A DNA stretch of 34,811 bases from Candidatus Altimarinota bacterium (GCA_012031035.1 JAAUUT010000056.1:1-34811), one strand, 5' to 3'; numbered from the stretch's first letter, positions 8,973-19,121 are shown. Program-made: numbers and translations. The notes: generated by a model not told the origin, from the sequence alone.

Positions 8973-9142
8973 AATTTTTTCAAGTAAATCCCTTTATAAA
9001 CAATAGTTCTTTAAATCTTTAAGGAACAGTTAGGGCATCTTGGGCTAAGATTGTGTCGTAGCCTACCGGATTTAACAGCAGAATTATGCGTAGATTTACC
9101 ACTTTGGGCTTTACACACGATTAACATTAAAGGCTATTTCCC

Positions 9143-9601
9143 ATGAGTCAGGAACAACCCTCACGCCAGCTACCCGCTCCTTGTATTATCGACTCTGGTA
9201 TTATCGTCAACAAAGCAGACATTCAACGCTTATTGAACGATTTGGGTCGGGTTCGCTACATTCATAGCTTAGACGGTCAGTTACAAAGTGAAGGGGAAGG
9301 GTGGATTCTCGAAGTCTTTGCCGATTCAGAGAGAGCAACACTAGTCGCTAATCGTAAAATTTATCTTAATGTTTCTAGTTTTGACTATTTAAAGTTGCAT
9401 CAATCGCCAGAACAAGAAACTTTTTTCGATCTGATTCAAGATAATCGTCAACTCCGTCTTATCGCGATATCAAACGTTCTACAAGAACAAGAAGTGACGA
9501 GTAACATCGATGCTGCTACCCTCGAAGCAATGGTTACACAAGTCCTCTCAGCAAAATGGGACGTACAACTAGACGACGATGATGAGGACTGTCCCTTTTA
9601 A
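9143..9601 (+). CDS. conserved hypothetical protein
   Basis: A 152-residue soluble protein with no signal peptide, membrane segment or catalytic motif that I recognise. It looks alpha/beta: IVNKADIQRLLNDLGRVRYIHSL is followed by a strand-rich middle (WILEVFADSERATLVANRKIYL), a helical C-terminal half, and a very acidic tail, DDDDEDCPF. It diverges from cobS across 170 bases. The ORF has ordinary codon use with no internal repeats. It resembles conserved cyanobacterial proteins of unknown function; I cannot name a family. Confidence 0.75.
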   Translation: MSQEQPSRQLPAPCIIDSGIIVNKADIQRLLNDLGRVRYIHSLDGQLQSEGEGWILEVFADSERATLVANRKIYLNVSSFDYLKLHQSPEQETFFDLIQDNRQLRLIAISNVLQEQEVTSNIDAATLEAMVTQVLSAKWDVQLDDDDEDCPF

Positions 9602-9610
9602 TAGTTATCA

Positions 9611-9628
9611 ATGACCAGTGACCAGTTA
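9611..9628 (+). repeat. short CAGTGACCAGT repeat
   Basis: TGACCAGTGACCAGTTAT matches the end of the 8114-8206 repeat. It lies directly before the four-helix-bundle gene, and the inverted copy at 9969-10062 lies directly after it, so that gene is bracketed by related sequence in opposite orientation. Confidence 0.7.
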
Positions 9629-9631
9629 TTG

Positions 9632-9968
9632 ATGAATAGCAAGGTTTATGATAAAGCTTATCAATTTGCGATTAGAATTGTTAGAGCTTACAAGCATTTG
9701 TATGATGAGAAAAAGGAATTCGTTTTATCAAAACAATTATTGAGAAGTGGCACTTCTATTGGAGCTAATATTGCTGAAGCAAATGGTGCAATATCCAAAG
9801 TAGAATTTAAGGCTAAAATGTCAATAGCTTATAAAGAATGTTTAGAAACAAAATACTGGCTTTCACTTCTCAAAGATACAGAATAGATCGATTAGAAAGC
9901 CTTCGATAGCATCTATAAGGATGCAGAAGAAATTAGTAAAATGCTATGGAATATAATCAAAAATAGTG

Positions 9969-9973
<5 letters not shown>
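9632..9973 (+). pseudogene. S23-type four-helix-bundle protein with two in-frame stops
   Basis: The reading frame matches the four-helix-bundle (23S rRNA intervening-sequence/S23) family: KVYDKAYQFAIRIVRAYK, then RSGTSIGANIAEANGA and YKECLETKYWLSLLKDTE. The frame meets TAG at 9884-9886 and again at 9893-9895, but continues in the same frame with KAFDSIYKDAEEISKMLWN to a TGA at 9971-9973, which is the expected fourth helix. Restoring both amber codons would give ~113 residues, the family's usual size. ATG 9632 is preferred to ATG 9611, which lies in repeat DNA. Either a decayed gene or a protein shortened to about 84 residues; the family's function outside rRNA and retroelements is unknown. 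Confidence 0.8.
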
Positions 9974-11188
<1,215 letters not shown>

Positions 11189-11445
11189 AAAATAAAATTT
11201 ATTTTTTTGTTTGGGTAAAGGGTAAGAGATTATTTATTAAGTAAACATTAAAAATCTAACGGCTCAAATCAGCGTCGGCTAGTAACCTTTGAGACACAAC
11301 CAACAGACTTTAGCCCGTCCGCTGCATTTGAATTGTTGGGCTGCATTTGCAACAATCTGGCAATACCATCGCCATCTGTGCTTCCTAACCACTATCTTGC
11401 TTCCCTAATATCTTGGGCTGACTACACCTACTAAAGTCATTTGCA
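11189..11445. other. intergenic region between tgt and the response regulator
   Basis: 257 bases without a gene. An AT-only inverted repeat, AAAATAAA with TTTATTTT followed by Ts (~11191-11208), may end tgt transcription. A hairpin ATTGTTG (11332-11338) with CAACAAT (11350-11356) spans an 11-base loop, and GCTGCATTTG occurs twice nearby. Two convergent transcripts meet here. No tRNA or small ORF was recognised. Confidence 0.5.
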
Positions 11446-12123
11446 TCATTCATTAACCTCAAAATTCTTATACATTTTACGGGCGATCGCAGAATTAGCG
11501 AAGACAGCAGCTTGAGTGCGATCGCGCAAGTTCAACCGACTTAAGATATGGAAACATGATTTTTCACTGTCTTTTCGGTAATGCAGAGAATTTCAGCAAT
11601 CTCACGATTACTAGCGCCCGTTGCGATTAAATTCAGCACTTCACGTTCTCTCGGTGTTAGCTCGGTTAATTCAATTCTTGATGAACTCACAGAATCTGTG
11701 GGTACGACCGAACGCTGGGAAAACACTTTTTTGAAGAGTCCTGGACTCATTTGAGTGTAGCCTCTGTGGGCGGAGCGAATCGCATCGGCAAGTTCGTCTG
11801 ATGGGGTGTCTTTGAGCAGATAGCCGATCGCCCCCCAATTGCATGAGTTTTTCGACGTAGTGTTCGTCATCAAAGGTGGTCAGGACTAGCACTTTGACTT
11901 GAGGAAAGCGATCGCAGATCGACTGTGTGGCAGTGACTCCATCCATTACGGGCATTCGCACATCCATCAAAACCAGATCGGGCTGAAGAATAGCAACTTG
12001 ATTAACCGCTTGCTGACCATTTTCGGCTTCTCCGACTACTTGCAGATCGGCATGGGAATCGAGCAGCCGATGCAAGCCCTGGCGAATAATGGTTTGATCT
12101 TCAGCCAGCACCAGACGAATCAT
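11446..12123 (-). pseudogene. NarL/LuxR-family response regulator with two frameshifts
   Basis: ATG 12121-12123 overlaps the kinase stop as ATGA, so both are translated in one operon. The receiver domain has the acidic pair EDQ (8-9), phosphoacceptor Asp54 in LMDVRMPVMDG and a conserved TTF switch. Then six Cs at 11831-11836 (one too many) shift the frame: removing one gives MQLGAIGYLLKDTPSDEL. The HTH LTPREREVLNLIATGASNREI follows in the new frame, and a second break near 11549 (one A missing on the coding strand) cuts the recognition helix: restoring it gives VSNILSRLNLRDRTQAAVFA and TGA at 11446-11448. The repaired protein is 225 residues, normal for the family. As read, no functional DNA-binding regulator would be made. 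Confidence 0.85.
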
Positions 12124-13492
12124 AGAGTTGCTCCTAGCAGCGGCAATGAAACAGTAACTCGGCATCCGGATTCAGTCGCGATTTGCAGGGTTCCACCCAG
12201 GCTTTCGGCTCGTTCTTTCATTCCCTGCAAGCCAAATCCAGTTTGGTTTTGGTGTAGGCTAAATCCTTTACCATTATCCGCAATTTGCGCCGATAAAGTC
12301 GGGGTTGCGCCATCAGTGGCTTCAGCTTGAATCGCTAATTTGATTGTGACCTGGGTGGCTTCACTATGTTTCTGAATGTTGGTCAGTGCCTCTTCTAAAA
12401 TACGGTATATTGCAACCTGATAGCGATCGGGAAACTGGATCGGAAGGTTTATTTCAAGAATGGGTTCGATGCCTGTAGTGTGACTAAATTCTGTAGTGAG
12501 ATCGGCGATCGCAGTCTCAAACGGTTTCCCTTTGAGCGGATCGGAGCGCAACATCAAGATCGCTTGCCTTAGCTCTCGCCTTGCTTCTGCGCCCAATCGC
12601 TTGCTGTCTTCTAAAAAAGCTGTGGCTTCTTGGGAGTTCGTTTTTAGCGAGAGCGCTGTATTTTCTAGAACTACACTTTGAGCCGTCAGCAAATGTCCAA
12701 GCGAGTCGTGAATTTCGCGGGCGATGCGAGTTCGTTCTTGCAACGTGGCATGATCTTCGATTCGCACAGAATATTGGTAGAGTTGGGCATGTGCCAGGGC
12801 AAGCTTGCGTCGTCCTTGCCGTTCGTTGACTAAAGAATTGACCAGCAGCATCACGAAAATCAGAATTAATCCAAATGAAAGCAGGGCATCGGCTAGATAG
12901 TAGAGCATCGTGTTTTGCATGTAGGTCGCAAACTGCTGCACCTGCTCAGGATTGAAGCTGAGGTTCAGCCGCGCGCCGCCATCGGGCAAGATCGTGAGTC
13001 CTGGAATGGTCACACTCTCTAAATTATCTTTGGCAAGTTGCACGACAACCCAAAGCGCTAGGAACGGAGCCAGCGTGAATGGATACACCAGCCACGCCAG
13101 CCCAGCAATCGTCCACTTGCCCACTTGCCCAAACAACAGGCAGCTTCTCAGCACTACCACAATCAGCAGGGGTGATAGCTTTCAAGTCCCCAGCCCTGAA
13201 TCTGGGCGATCGTGCCGATCAGCGTGAAGGCGATCGCCAGATACAGCAGCTTGCCCCATCGCACCGTCGGGAGCCATAGCCCCATAGCCCCGAAGACTGC
13301 CAAGAGAATGGCAAATCCGAGCATCTGCGGGGTTTGAGTGGCGATCGTGCTGTAAATTTCTCCGTTGTTCCAGAACACGGGTCGCCCCCAGCCGGGAAAC
13401 CCAAAGAGCTTGAAAGCAGACAAACCAAGCAGAATCCACTCTAGGTGCAACAGCAGACGAAAGGGGTGGGGATGTAGGGATAGCGCTTTCAT
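12120..13492 (-). pseudogene. NarL/DesK-family sensor histidine kinase with one frameshift
   Basis: Two frames joined near 13175. The upstream frame (start ATG 13490-13492) encodes a membrane domain with about four hydrophobic segments and runs to TGA 13163-13165. The downstream frame continues with two more helices, then HisKA_3 (AREIHDSLGHLL, phospho-His codon near 12710), and a HATPase with EEALTNIQKHS, ADNGKGF and TGFGLQGM. Adding one T to TATCACC near 13175 gives ESYSPLLIVVVLRS and a continuous 457-residue kinase. An extracytoplasmic loop of ~50 residues between two late helices could be the sensing part. It is co-transcribed with the response regulator (ATGA overlap) and divergent from three exported-protein genes. 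The frameshift may be a sequencing error. Confidence 0.85.
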
Positions 13493-13702
13493 GGGTTGAG
13501 TCGATCGAGAGTTCTACCTAATTTGTATCACGCAGCAATTTGTTGATGCCTGGGGCTGAAGCCCTATTTTGAACGGCGCTTAGGTCTAAAGTCCCAAACC
13601 AAAGTTAGGGCTTGCGCCTCATGTGTTTCACCCTTGCTAACTCGTAGATTTGAGGAGTCCTGAGCGGACAAGAAAACTACAAAATTACTGAAGGTGAAAC
13701 TC

Positions 13703-14101
13703 ATGAAACGCAATCAATTTTCGGCAATTTTCGCAGTTGCAGTAGTTCTAGTAGGTGTTGGGACAGCTAACATTGCGACTGCCCAACCCTCTGGTAGATT
13801 TCAGAATTTCGTCAGCCGAGTTTGCGTTCCTGCTCAGTTTGAAGAGATACTGAGAACCGATTTTCGTGACATCCCGCTGAATCAACAGCAGAAGCAAACG
13901 ATCGAGGATGCCTATGTATCTTATTTCAGTTGGGTAATGGACAATTCAGGTCCCAATGCGTGTTTTGAAAATGGAAGTATAAAACCTGCTTGGGTAACCA
14001 AGTACGCAAAATATGAAGCAGTAGTGAGAACGACATTAAATCGGCGACAGTTGGCGCAATGGGACCAGAATGTGGAGGCAACTTTTCGCGGTAGAAATTA
14101 G
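13703..14101 (+). CDS. small secreted protein with LNxxQ motifs
   Basis: 132 residues from ATG 13703 (a GTG three codons earlier is possible). A signal peptide (hydrophobic ~8-22, cleavage near ATAQ, residue 28) leads to a mature helical protein with two Cys (41 and 87) that could pair. LNQQQ (59-63) and LNRRQ (112-116), each followed by a Trp-, Tyr- or Ile-containing helix, recall the two LTxxQ motifs of periplasmic Spy/CpxP proteins, and match the spacing of the LTPQQ/LTPEQ pairs in the next gene. It is first in a three-gene group divergent from the two-component pair. No known family is recognised with certainty. Confidence 0.7.
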   Translation: MKRNQFSAIFAVAVVLVGVGTANIATAQPSGRFQNFVSRVCVPAQFEEILRTDFRDIPLNQQQKQTIEDAYVSYFSWVMDNSGPNACFENGSIKPAWVTKYAKYEAVVRTTLNRRQLAQWDQNVEATFRGRN

Positions 14102-14242
14102 ATGACTGAATCTGGACTGTAACAAAGTTCAAAGGAGCGATCGCAAGCAACACCGCACCGCGCACAAGTGATAGATCTCAAATGATTACAGAGCCACAGC
14201 GTGCGCGTGGAACAGAACTTCTACAACCTGATAGAGGAATCA

Positions 14243-15121
14243 ATGAAACACAACAAATTGATTGCTGTGCTGGCAGGCGCGATCGTGCTGACAAGTCTTG
14301 GAAGCGTTAGTTTCGCAGTGGCTCGAACAATCGACAGCATGAAGCAGTCCTTATCTAGCACTAATAAAACAGAGTTCAAAATGGATGAAATTACCCCCGC
14401 GCAAGAAGCCCAAGAATGGCAGGAAATGAAGCAACGATTCGTTAATGCTGGAATTAATCTCACCCCACAGCAAGAAACCACAATTCGCCAAGCTGTGAAT
14501 CAACTCAGGGCAGATATGCGCCCCCTCTTTCAAGACAATCCAATGGCAACGATCGCGCAACTGATCGCAGCAGCCACTTTGCCCCAACCCCAGGGTGAAG
14601 CGCTGATGAGAACCACAGGATTGGATCGGCGCTTGGGGATGTCTATATTGGCGTACCGCGACAGAGTGTTGAATGCCCTAACGCCAGAGCAAAAACCGAT
14701 CTGGGAAAGTCAAATCTGGCAAAATGGCGATCGCTATCAACCGACAACCACAGAAACAGACAGCCCCCTTCAAATCACTACAACAGCCCCCAATCCGGAT
14801 GAACAGGCTCGGTTTTGGGAGGAAACAAAACAGGCGTTTAGAAAGGCGGGCGTTCCTCTTACTCCCCAGCAAGAAGCGCAAATGCAGGCTGCTGATGCCA
14901 AACTGCAAGCAGAATTGACCCAAGAGTTCCAGACCAATCCAGTCGGAATCTTTGCTCGACTCGCTGCATTTGCCATACTACCCGCCTCCATCACCGAGCG
15001 AATTGCTTCAGATCTGCTCGGTCAACCTATCATCGCTAATATCCAATCGGTAGATCGGATTCTTACGCCAGAACAACGGCAAATTTGGGAACAGCGATTC
15101 AAGGATCGCGCCTCAAGTTAA
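14243..15121 (+). CDS. exported protein with two tandem LTxxQ units
   Basis: 292 residues from ATG 14243, which places the hydrophobic signal segment (7-27) at the N-terminus; a GTG 14 codons upstream is also open. The mature part holds two homologous ~95-residue halves: WQEMKQRFVNAGINLTPQQE (59-78) ending at LTPEQKPIWE, and FWEETKQAFRKAGVPLTPQQ (191-210) ending at LTPEQRQIWE. The four LTxxQ motifs are at 73-77, 146-150, 206-210 and 274-278, about 70 residues apart within each half. This is the motif of Spy/CpxP-type periplasmic chaperones, so a chaperone or stress-sensor role is inferred, not shown. Helix-rich, no Cys in the mature part. Confidence 0.72.
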   Translation: MKHNKLIAVLAGAIVLTSLGSVSFAVARTIDSMKQSLSSTNKTEFKMDEITPAQEAQEWQEMKQRFVNAGINLTPQQETTIRQAVNQLRADMRPLFQDNPMATIAQLIAAATLPQPQGEALMRTTGLDRRLGMSILAYRDRVLNALTPEQKPIWESQIWQNGDRYQPTTTETDSPLQITTTAPNPDEQARFWEETKQAFRKAGVPLTPQQEAQMQAADAKLQAELTQEFQTNPVGIFARLAAFAILPASITERIASDLLGQPIIANIQSVDRILTPEQRQIWEQRFKDRASS

Positions 15122-15170
15122 AGCTCGACCATGCAAATTTATCAACATCTACGATTACAAGGAACTAATC

Positions 15171-15491
15171 ATGAAACCCATTTACGTGATTTTAATTGCT
15201 GTAGGAACAGGCATTGCCGGATTTATCACAGGGGGTGGCATTGGCTTGTGGGGCGGTGCAGTCGGCGGGGGGCTGGCAGGGGGATTCATCGGCAGTGCAA
15301 CTGGAGCCTGTATGGCGGTAGATACCGCAACGACGATTGGTGTCCTTACGCCCGACCAAGCAGAGAAAGTCGGCATCAAGATTGGTCAGGATTTCAAGGC
15401 AAAAGGGATGAAACTTGACAGCCTTTCTGTTGCAGGAACAACACCATCTTGTGACCGCATGATTCAGGGCATTGTTAAAGCTGGGAAGTAG
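15171..15491 (+). CDS. small glycine-zipper membrane protein
   Basis: 106 residues. An N-terminal hydrophobic stretch (4-48) is very rich in Gly and Ala with GxxxG spacing (GTGIAGFITGGGIGLWGGAV), suggesting a glycine-zipper membrane hairpin. The polar C-terminal half contains LTPDQ (59-63), the same LTxxQ motif as in the two genes before it, and two Cys (47, 94). It lies 49 bases after the tandem-LTxxQ gene and was probably transcribed with it. Function unknown. Confidence 0.68.
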   Translation: MKPIYVILIAVGTGIAGFITGGGIGLWGGAVGGGLAGGFIGSATGACMAVDTATTIGVLTPDQAEKVGIKIGQDFKAKGMKLDSLSVAGTTPSCDRMIQGIVKAGK

Positions 15492-15525
15492 TGGAGATGA
15501 TAGTTTATTTTGATAAAGTTGGCAT

Positions 15526-16116
15526 TTAGGGGAAGTAATGGCAGGGGTAGCACAGATCGATATCCAAGCTTGCAAATACAATAACTAGCGTTAAGAAACT
15601 ATACTGGCGCGATTCCTGGGCGTACAGAACGTGAAAAGGTGAAACGGGCATCAAAGCAGTGGCAACCCACCCCGTTAATGGCGATTTAAATAATTCCAGA
15701 CATAACCAATACATTAACGGTAAGGTAAGGATGCTAAAAATAGCAGCTAAGCTTCGGATTACTGCGACTGAATTCCCAAACCACTGAACCCAAAATCGTG
15801 TCATTAAGTAATAGAGTGGCGGATGTACATCTTCTGCGATTATTTTTAAGGTATCTCCTAAATTGCGATCGCGATTTGGATATTGATAGCTTAAAAACTC
15901 TCGAACGCTAACCGCTTGCTCTCCAGCAAATTTGTCGATTAATTCTTGATGAGAGTATCCAGAAATTACAGATGAAGTAAAGTTTTCATCAGCCCAATAA
16001 GGTTTTCGATCGAGATTGACCAGTCGAAAGAACACCCCAAGCATGAGGGTAACAACTAGTAAAAAAACAATCCATTTCTGAGAGTTAATAAAACTTGTTG
16101 AAGAACTTTGAAGCAT
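15526..16116 (-). pseudogene. N-terminal fragment of a GT39/ArnT-type glycosyltransferase
   Basis: 196 residues matching only the start of a GT-C membrane glycosyltransferase: a first helix at ~16-32, then the catalytic Asp-Glu motif YWADENFTS (Asp43, Glu44), DVHPPLYYLMTRFW with the conserved HPP, and ALMPVSPFHVLYAQESRQYS. Members are normally ~450-550 residues. Similarity stops after about residue 183 (near 15565), where the frame runs into unrelated sequence and ends. The rest of the gene is absent from the window, so the gene was truncated, probably when the neighbouring 11.4-15.5 kb segment arrived or by a deletion. Confidence 0.75.
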
Positions 16117-16209
16117 AACACCAAAACAGCAAAAACTTAGCTCTATCTGGGTTTATGTCTTAAAAAAACTGTATCTAGAACAATTATATTCTCAAAAACT
16201 TATTTCTCA

Positions 16210-16229
16210 GATTCGATCGCGATCGAATC
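16210..16229. repeat. 20-base perfect palindrome
   Basis: GATTCGATCGCGATCGAATC is fully self-complementary and contains overlapping HIP1-like cores. It lies between panC-cmk and the glycosyltransferase fragment, where it could end transcription of panC-cmk by forming a hairpin; no T-tract follows directly. Confidence 0.6.
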
Positions 16230-16256
16230 CTCACAGGGCTGATGTCTCCCTGGGAT

Positions 16257-17807
16257 TTACGATGGAAAATTTAATTGCTCGTATAAGTGAATAATCCGTT
16301 CTGTCACTGCGTCGATACTTATCCCATCGGTATCGATTTTAATCGCATCGATCGCTTGTTGCAGAGGCGCAATTTTGCGATGAGAGTCAAAATAATCGCG
16401 CTTTTGAATGTCCTGCTCTAGTTGTTCTAAACTAATTTCATCTCTTCCTCGCGCTTTAAAATCTTGCCAGCGTCGCTTAGCGCGTTCTTCTACCGAAGCA
16501 GTGAGAAAGATTTTGAGTTCGGCATCGGGAAAAACCACTGTACCGATATCTCGCCCTTCAGCAACGATTCCGCCTTTCCTCCCATAACGTTGCTGCTGTT
16601 TGACTAAAGCTTGACGAACTGAAGCAAGGGCGGCAATTTCGGAAACCATTGCCGTTACTTCAGGAGTCCGAATGGTTTCGGTAATATCTTCTGCATTAAT
16701 CTTGACGCGAGTTGGATGGGGAGGTTCGGCAGGGATTAATTCTAGATTCGCTTGGCTGACGAGTTCTGCGATCTCGCTTTCGTCGTCGAGGGCGATTCCT
16801 GCTTGCATGACTAACCAAGCAATTGCTCGATACATGGCTCCCGTATCGAGATAAAGCAAGTTTAATTTTTGGGCAACCAGACGAGTTACGGTTGATTTAC
16901 CCGCTCCCGCCGGGCCGTCAATGGCGATAATCGGTCGGCGATGTCGTAGGATAACGTTATCGATTAAGCGCGTAGAACCAACATAAGCCGCGATCGCGAG
17001 TAATCCCGCTTCTTCTATTTTCTCTAGTCGCGCTAGAGTTTGCGGCTCGACTAAATCGACGTACTGAACCTTTACTTCTAGTGTCTTTGCTAATTCTTGC
17101 TTGACGAGATCGATGAGTTTAAAGGCTTCTCGTTCGCCCATGAGAAAGGCTTGTCGAGCAGTTTGTAAGCTGCGAGAGATAGCTAAGGCTTGTTCTCGTG
17201 CGTCTGCACTGAGATACTGATTGCGAGAACTGTAAGCCAATCCCGACGCTTCCCTAACCGTCGGACAGCCTTTAATTTCGACAGGAATATTTAAATCTTT
17301 TACCAATTGTCGAATAATCGCCAGTTGTTGCGCGTCCTTTTCGCCAAAGTAAGCGTTATTGGGAGCAACAATATTGAGTAATTTAGTGACTATTGTCGCT
17401 ACTCCTTGAAAATGTCCCATTCTAAATTGACCGCACAGTACCGAAGTCATAGCGGGTGGCGGCACGACTGCTGTCATTTTGGACGAGTCAGCATCTTCTG
17501 ACTCCTGAGAAATTCCCATCTCTTCAATCGTGGGAGCGAAGACAATCTCTACCCCCAAGCGATCGCACAGTTGACAATCTTGCTCCAACTGACGAGGATA
17601 CTTTTGTAAGTCTTCGCCCTTGCCAAATTGTAGGGGATTGACGAAAACACTAACGACTACTATGTCATTTTCAGCAACAGCACGCTGAATCAAATTTTTA
17701 TGACCAGCGTGCATAGCTCCCATCGTTGGGACTAAACCGATTGTTTGATGAGGTCGCTGGCTTGCTAAGGCAAAACGCAATCCAGATACCGTCTTAAATA
17801 AACGCAC
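16257..17807 (-). CDS. panC/cmk: bifunctional pantothenate synthetase / cytidylate kinase
   Basis: 516 residues joining two enzymes. Residues 1-~285 are PanC, which ligates pantoate and beta-alanine: VPTMGAMHAGH (26-36, the HIGH-type ATP site), FVNPLQFG, and FGEKDAQQLAIIRQL. Residues ~292-516 are CMP kinase: P-loop GPAGAGKST (298-306), YLDTGAMYRA, and EGRDIGTVVFPDA. This fusion is a known cyanobacterial feature. The start is GTG 17805-17807, where MRLFKTV fits the family N-terminus. An acidic insertion (QESEDADSS, ~101-109) in PanC is somewhat unusual. Upstream lies repeat DNA. Confidence 0.95.
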   Translation of the reverse strand: MRLFKTVSGLRFALASQRPHQTIGLVPTMGAMHAGHKNLIQRAVAENDIVVVSVFVNPLQFGKGEDLQKYPRQLEQDCQLCDRLGVEIVFAPTIEEMGISQESEDADSSKMTAVVPPPAMTSVLCGQFRMGHFQGVATIVTKLLNIVAPNNAYFGEKDAQQLAIIRQLVKDLNIPVEIKGCPTVREASGLAYSSRNQYLSADAREQALAISRSLQTARQAFLMGEREAFKLIDLVKQELAKTLEVKVQYVDLVEPQTLARLEKIEEAGLLAIAAYVGSTRLIDNVILRHRRPIIAIDGPAGAGKSTVTRLVAQKLNLLYLDTGAMYRAIAWLVMQAGIALDDESEIAELVSQANLELIPAEPPHPTRVKINAEDITETIRTPEVTAMVSEIAALASVRQALVKQQQRYGRKGGIVAEGRDIGTVVFPDAELKIFLTASVEERAKRRWQDFKARGRDEISLEQLEQDIQKRDYFDSHRKIAPLQQAIDAIKIDTDGISIDAVTERIIHLYEQLNFPS

Positions 17808-17823
17808 AAAACCCCCGATTTTT

Positions 17824-17900
17824 CAGTTATCAGTAGACAGTTATCAGTTATCAGTTTATACAGATAACCGATCTACAGACGCTCTTTTATCGCGTCTCTA
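17824..17900. repeat. CAGTTATCAGT repeats and an AGACGC palindrome
   Basis: At 17824-17855 CAGTTATCAG-type units recur. At 17877-17897 AGACGC and GCGTCT pair across a 9-base loop, inside a degenerate TACAGACGC...GCGTCTCTA palindrome related to the one inside the riboswitch at 23802-23829. Dispersed cyanobacterial repeats; no gene. Confidence 0.6.
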
Positions 17901-17916
17901 CCGATAACCAAGTTTA

Positions 17917-18894
17917 CTAACGTCCGAGGATTTGGATGTTAACTGGACCAACTCCGCTGCCTTTGAGTCCAATCGCATTAGCTGCTGCCGACGAAAGATC
18001 GATGACTCGTCCGCCTGCAAAGGGACCGCGATCGTTGATACGGACGACGACAGAGCGACCGTTGTTCATATTAGTCACTTTAACTCTCGTGCCAAAAGGT
18101 AGACTGCGGTGAGCGGCGGTTAAATCATTTTGATTGAAGCGTTCGCCATTAGCAGTTTGCCGTCCGTGGAAACCAGGACCGTACCAAGAAGCGATGCCTC
18201 TCATCTGTTTAGCTCCAGCAGGAGCCGCTAGGGTCTTGCTTGGCTTGGGTTTTCCAGCAATTTCGGCTAGGGGTTCGGCTCCTCCCATCAAGCGCCGCAG
18301 ACGATTAGTAGCTTGCAAAGCATCTGTGGCTGGATTGTTGGTTGTATCCGGCAAAATGGTTTTATCATTAATTTTGGCGATTTCTTCGCCTTTAACTTTG
18401 ATGCTATAAGACTGGTCTGCACTATTCCAACTTGCAACAATTTGGCGAGCATCAACATCATTTTGAGCAAGCCGATTTAACTTTGAGGCAACCGTTTTAG
18501 CTCTGGCGAGAGGATTGCTCGATGCTTCAGTTGCTTTCGAGGTTGTTTTGTTTAAATCGCTCGTTTGAGCTTCTACAGGAGATTCGAGAAATGTCAAGAC
18601 TGGAATGTCTCGAATGCGAAGCGTAACCGCAGAAGCATCTTTCCATTGATGTTCAAAGATTGTCGCTATCGGCTCTGCCGTTGCTTTTTCCTTGGTTGGA
18701 TTAGCCGCTACAGATAATGAGTTTATCTGTCTTGAAGCGTGGATTTTTTCGGAGGCTTCCGAAATTTGCCCTTTAGTAGATGAGTCTACAGTTGAGGCAA
18801 CCGCTTCAAGAATAAAATTACCGTGGAACGTAATAGTTCCCAAAATTGTTAAGAATGTCGTTGTGGTTAAACCACGCCATGTTTTTTGATTCAT
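17917..18894 (-). CDS. rlpA: RlpA-like septal ring/cell-wall protein
   Basis: About 325 residues from ATG 18892-18894; an in-frame ATG 34 codons upstream is possible, but the inner start puts the hydrophobic export segment ([14 protein letters not shown]) at the N-terminus. A long low-complexity middle is followed by a C-terminal double-psi beta-barrel: [41 protein letters not shown], and RVIDLS. The conserved His of the first motif and Asp of RINDRGP match lytic-transglycosylase-type RlpA. No SPOR domain is present. Role: peptidoglycan binding or remodelling in the envelope (family knowledge). Confidence 0.88.
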   Translation of the reverse strand: MNQKTWRGLTTTTFLTILGTITFHGNFILEAVASTVDSSTKGQISEASEKIHASRQINSLSVAANPTKEKATAEPIATIFEHQWKDASAVTLRIRDIPVLTFLESPVEAQTSDLNKTTSKATEASSNPLARAKTVASKLNRLAQNDVDARQIVASWNSADQSYSIKVKGEEIAKINDKTILPDTTNNPATDALQATNRLRRLMGGAEPLAEIAGKPKPSKTLAAPAGAKQMRGIASWYGPGFHGRQTANGERFNQNDLTAAHRSLPFGTRVKVTNMNNGRSVVVRINDRGPFAGGRVIDLSSAAANAIGLKGSGVGPVNIQILGR

Positions 18895-19091
18895 AAGCTC
18901 TATTTGTTCAGTCGGGGTTGGCAAATTAAATAGATCGGATAGACCCAAATCGCCGTAAACCTGCCAACGTTTACTCCTCACAAATCTGCTTTTCATTTAT
19001 AAAGCTGTTTTAGACTATCACGAAATTTCGGCGTGGGATCGCGATCGTTTAAATCATTTGTTATCAATTAAATCGAAACTTTAAATAAAGG

Positions 19092-19121
19092 TTGACAACA
19101 GTTACTTACAAAAAGTATGAT
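19092..19121 (+). promoter_or_regulatory. sigma-70-type promoter in the rlpA-purM gap
   Basis: TTGACA (19092-19097) and TATGAT (19116-19121) are separated by 18 bases: a near-consensus promoter pointing towards purM but 436 bases before it. The start site would be near 19128, just before the inverted repeat at 19185-19234, so it may make a short RNA or a long purM leader. The rest of this 660-base AT-rich gap (18895-19556) shows no gene. Confidence 0.5.

Noticed and set aside
8973..9142. Cobalamin riboswitch upstream of cobS
   Set aside because: No B12-box or conserved aptamer segment is recognisable in the 170 bases.
9884..9895. Amber readthrough or reassigned TAG in the four-helix-bundle gene
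   Set aside because: TAG is used as a normal stop elsewhere (for example hpnH ends in TAG), and no suppressor tRNA is visible.
11189..11445. psbK or another small photosystem gene next to tgt
   Set aside because: No small hydrophobic ORF with a start and ribosome binding site is visible in this gap.
15131..15418. 95-codon frame overlapping the glycine-zipper gene
   Set aside because: Cys-, Arg- and Trp-rich translation typical of a shifted frame; the other frame has a coherent membrane protein.
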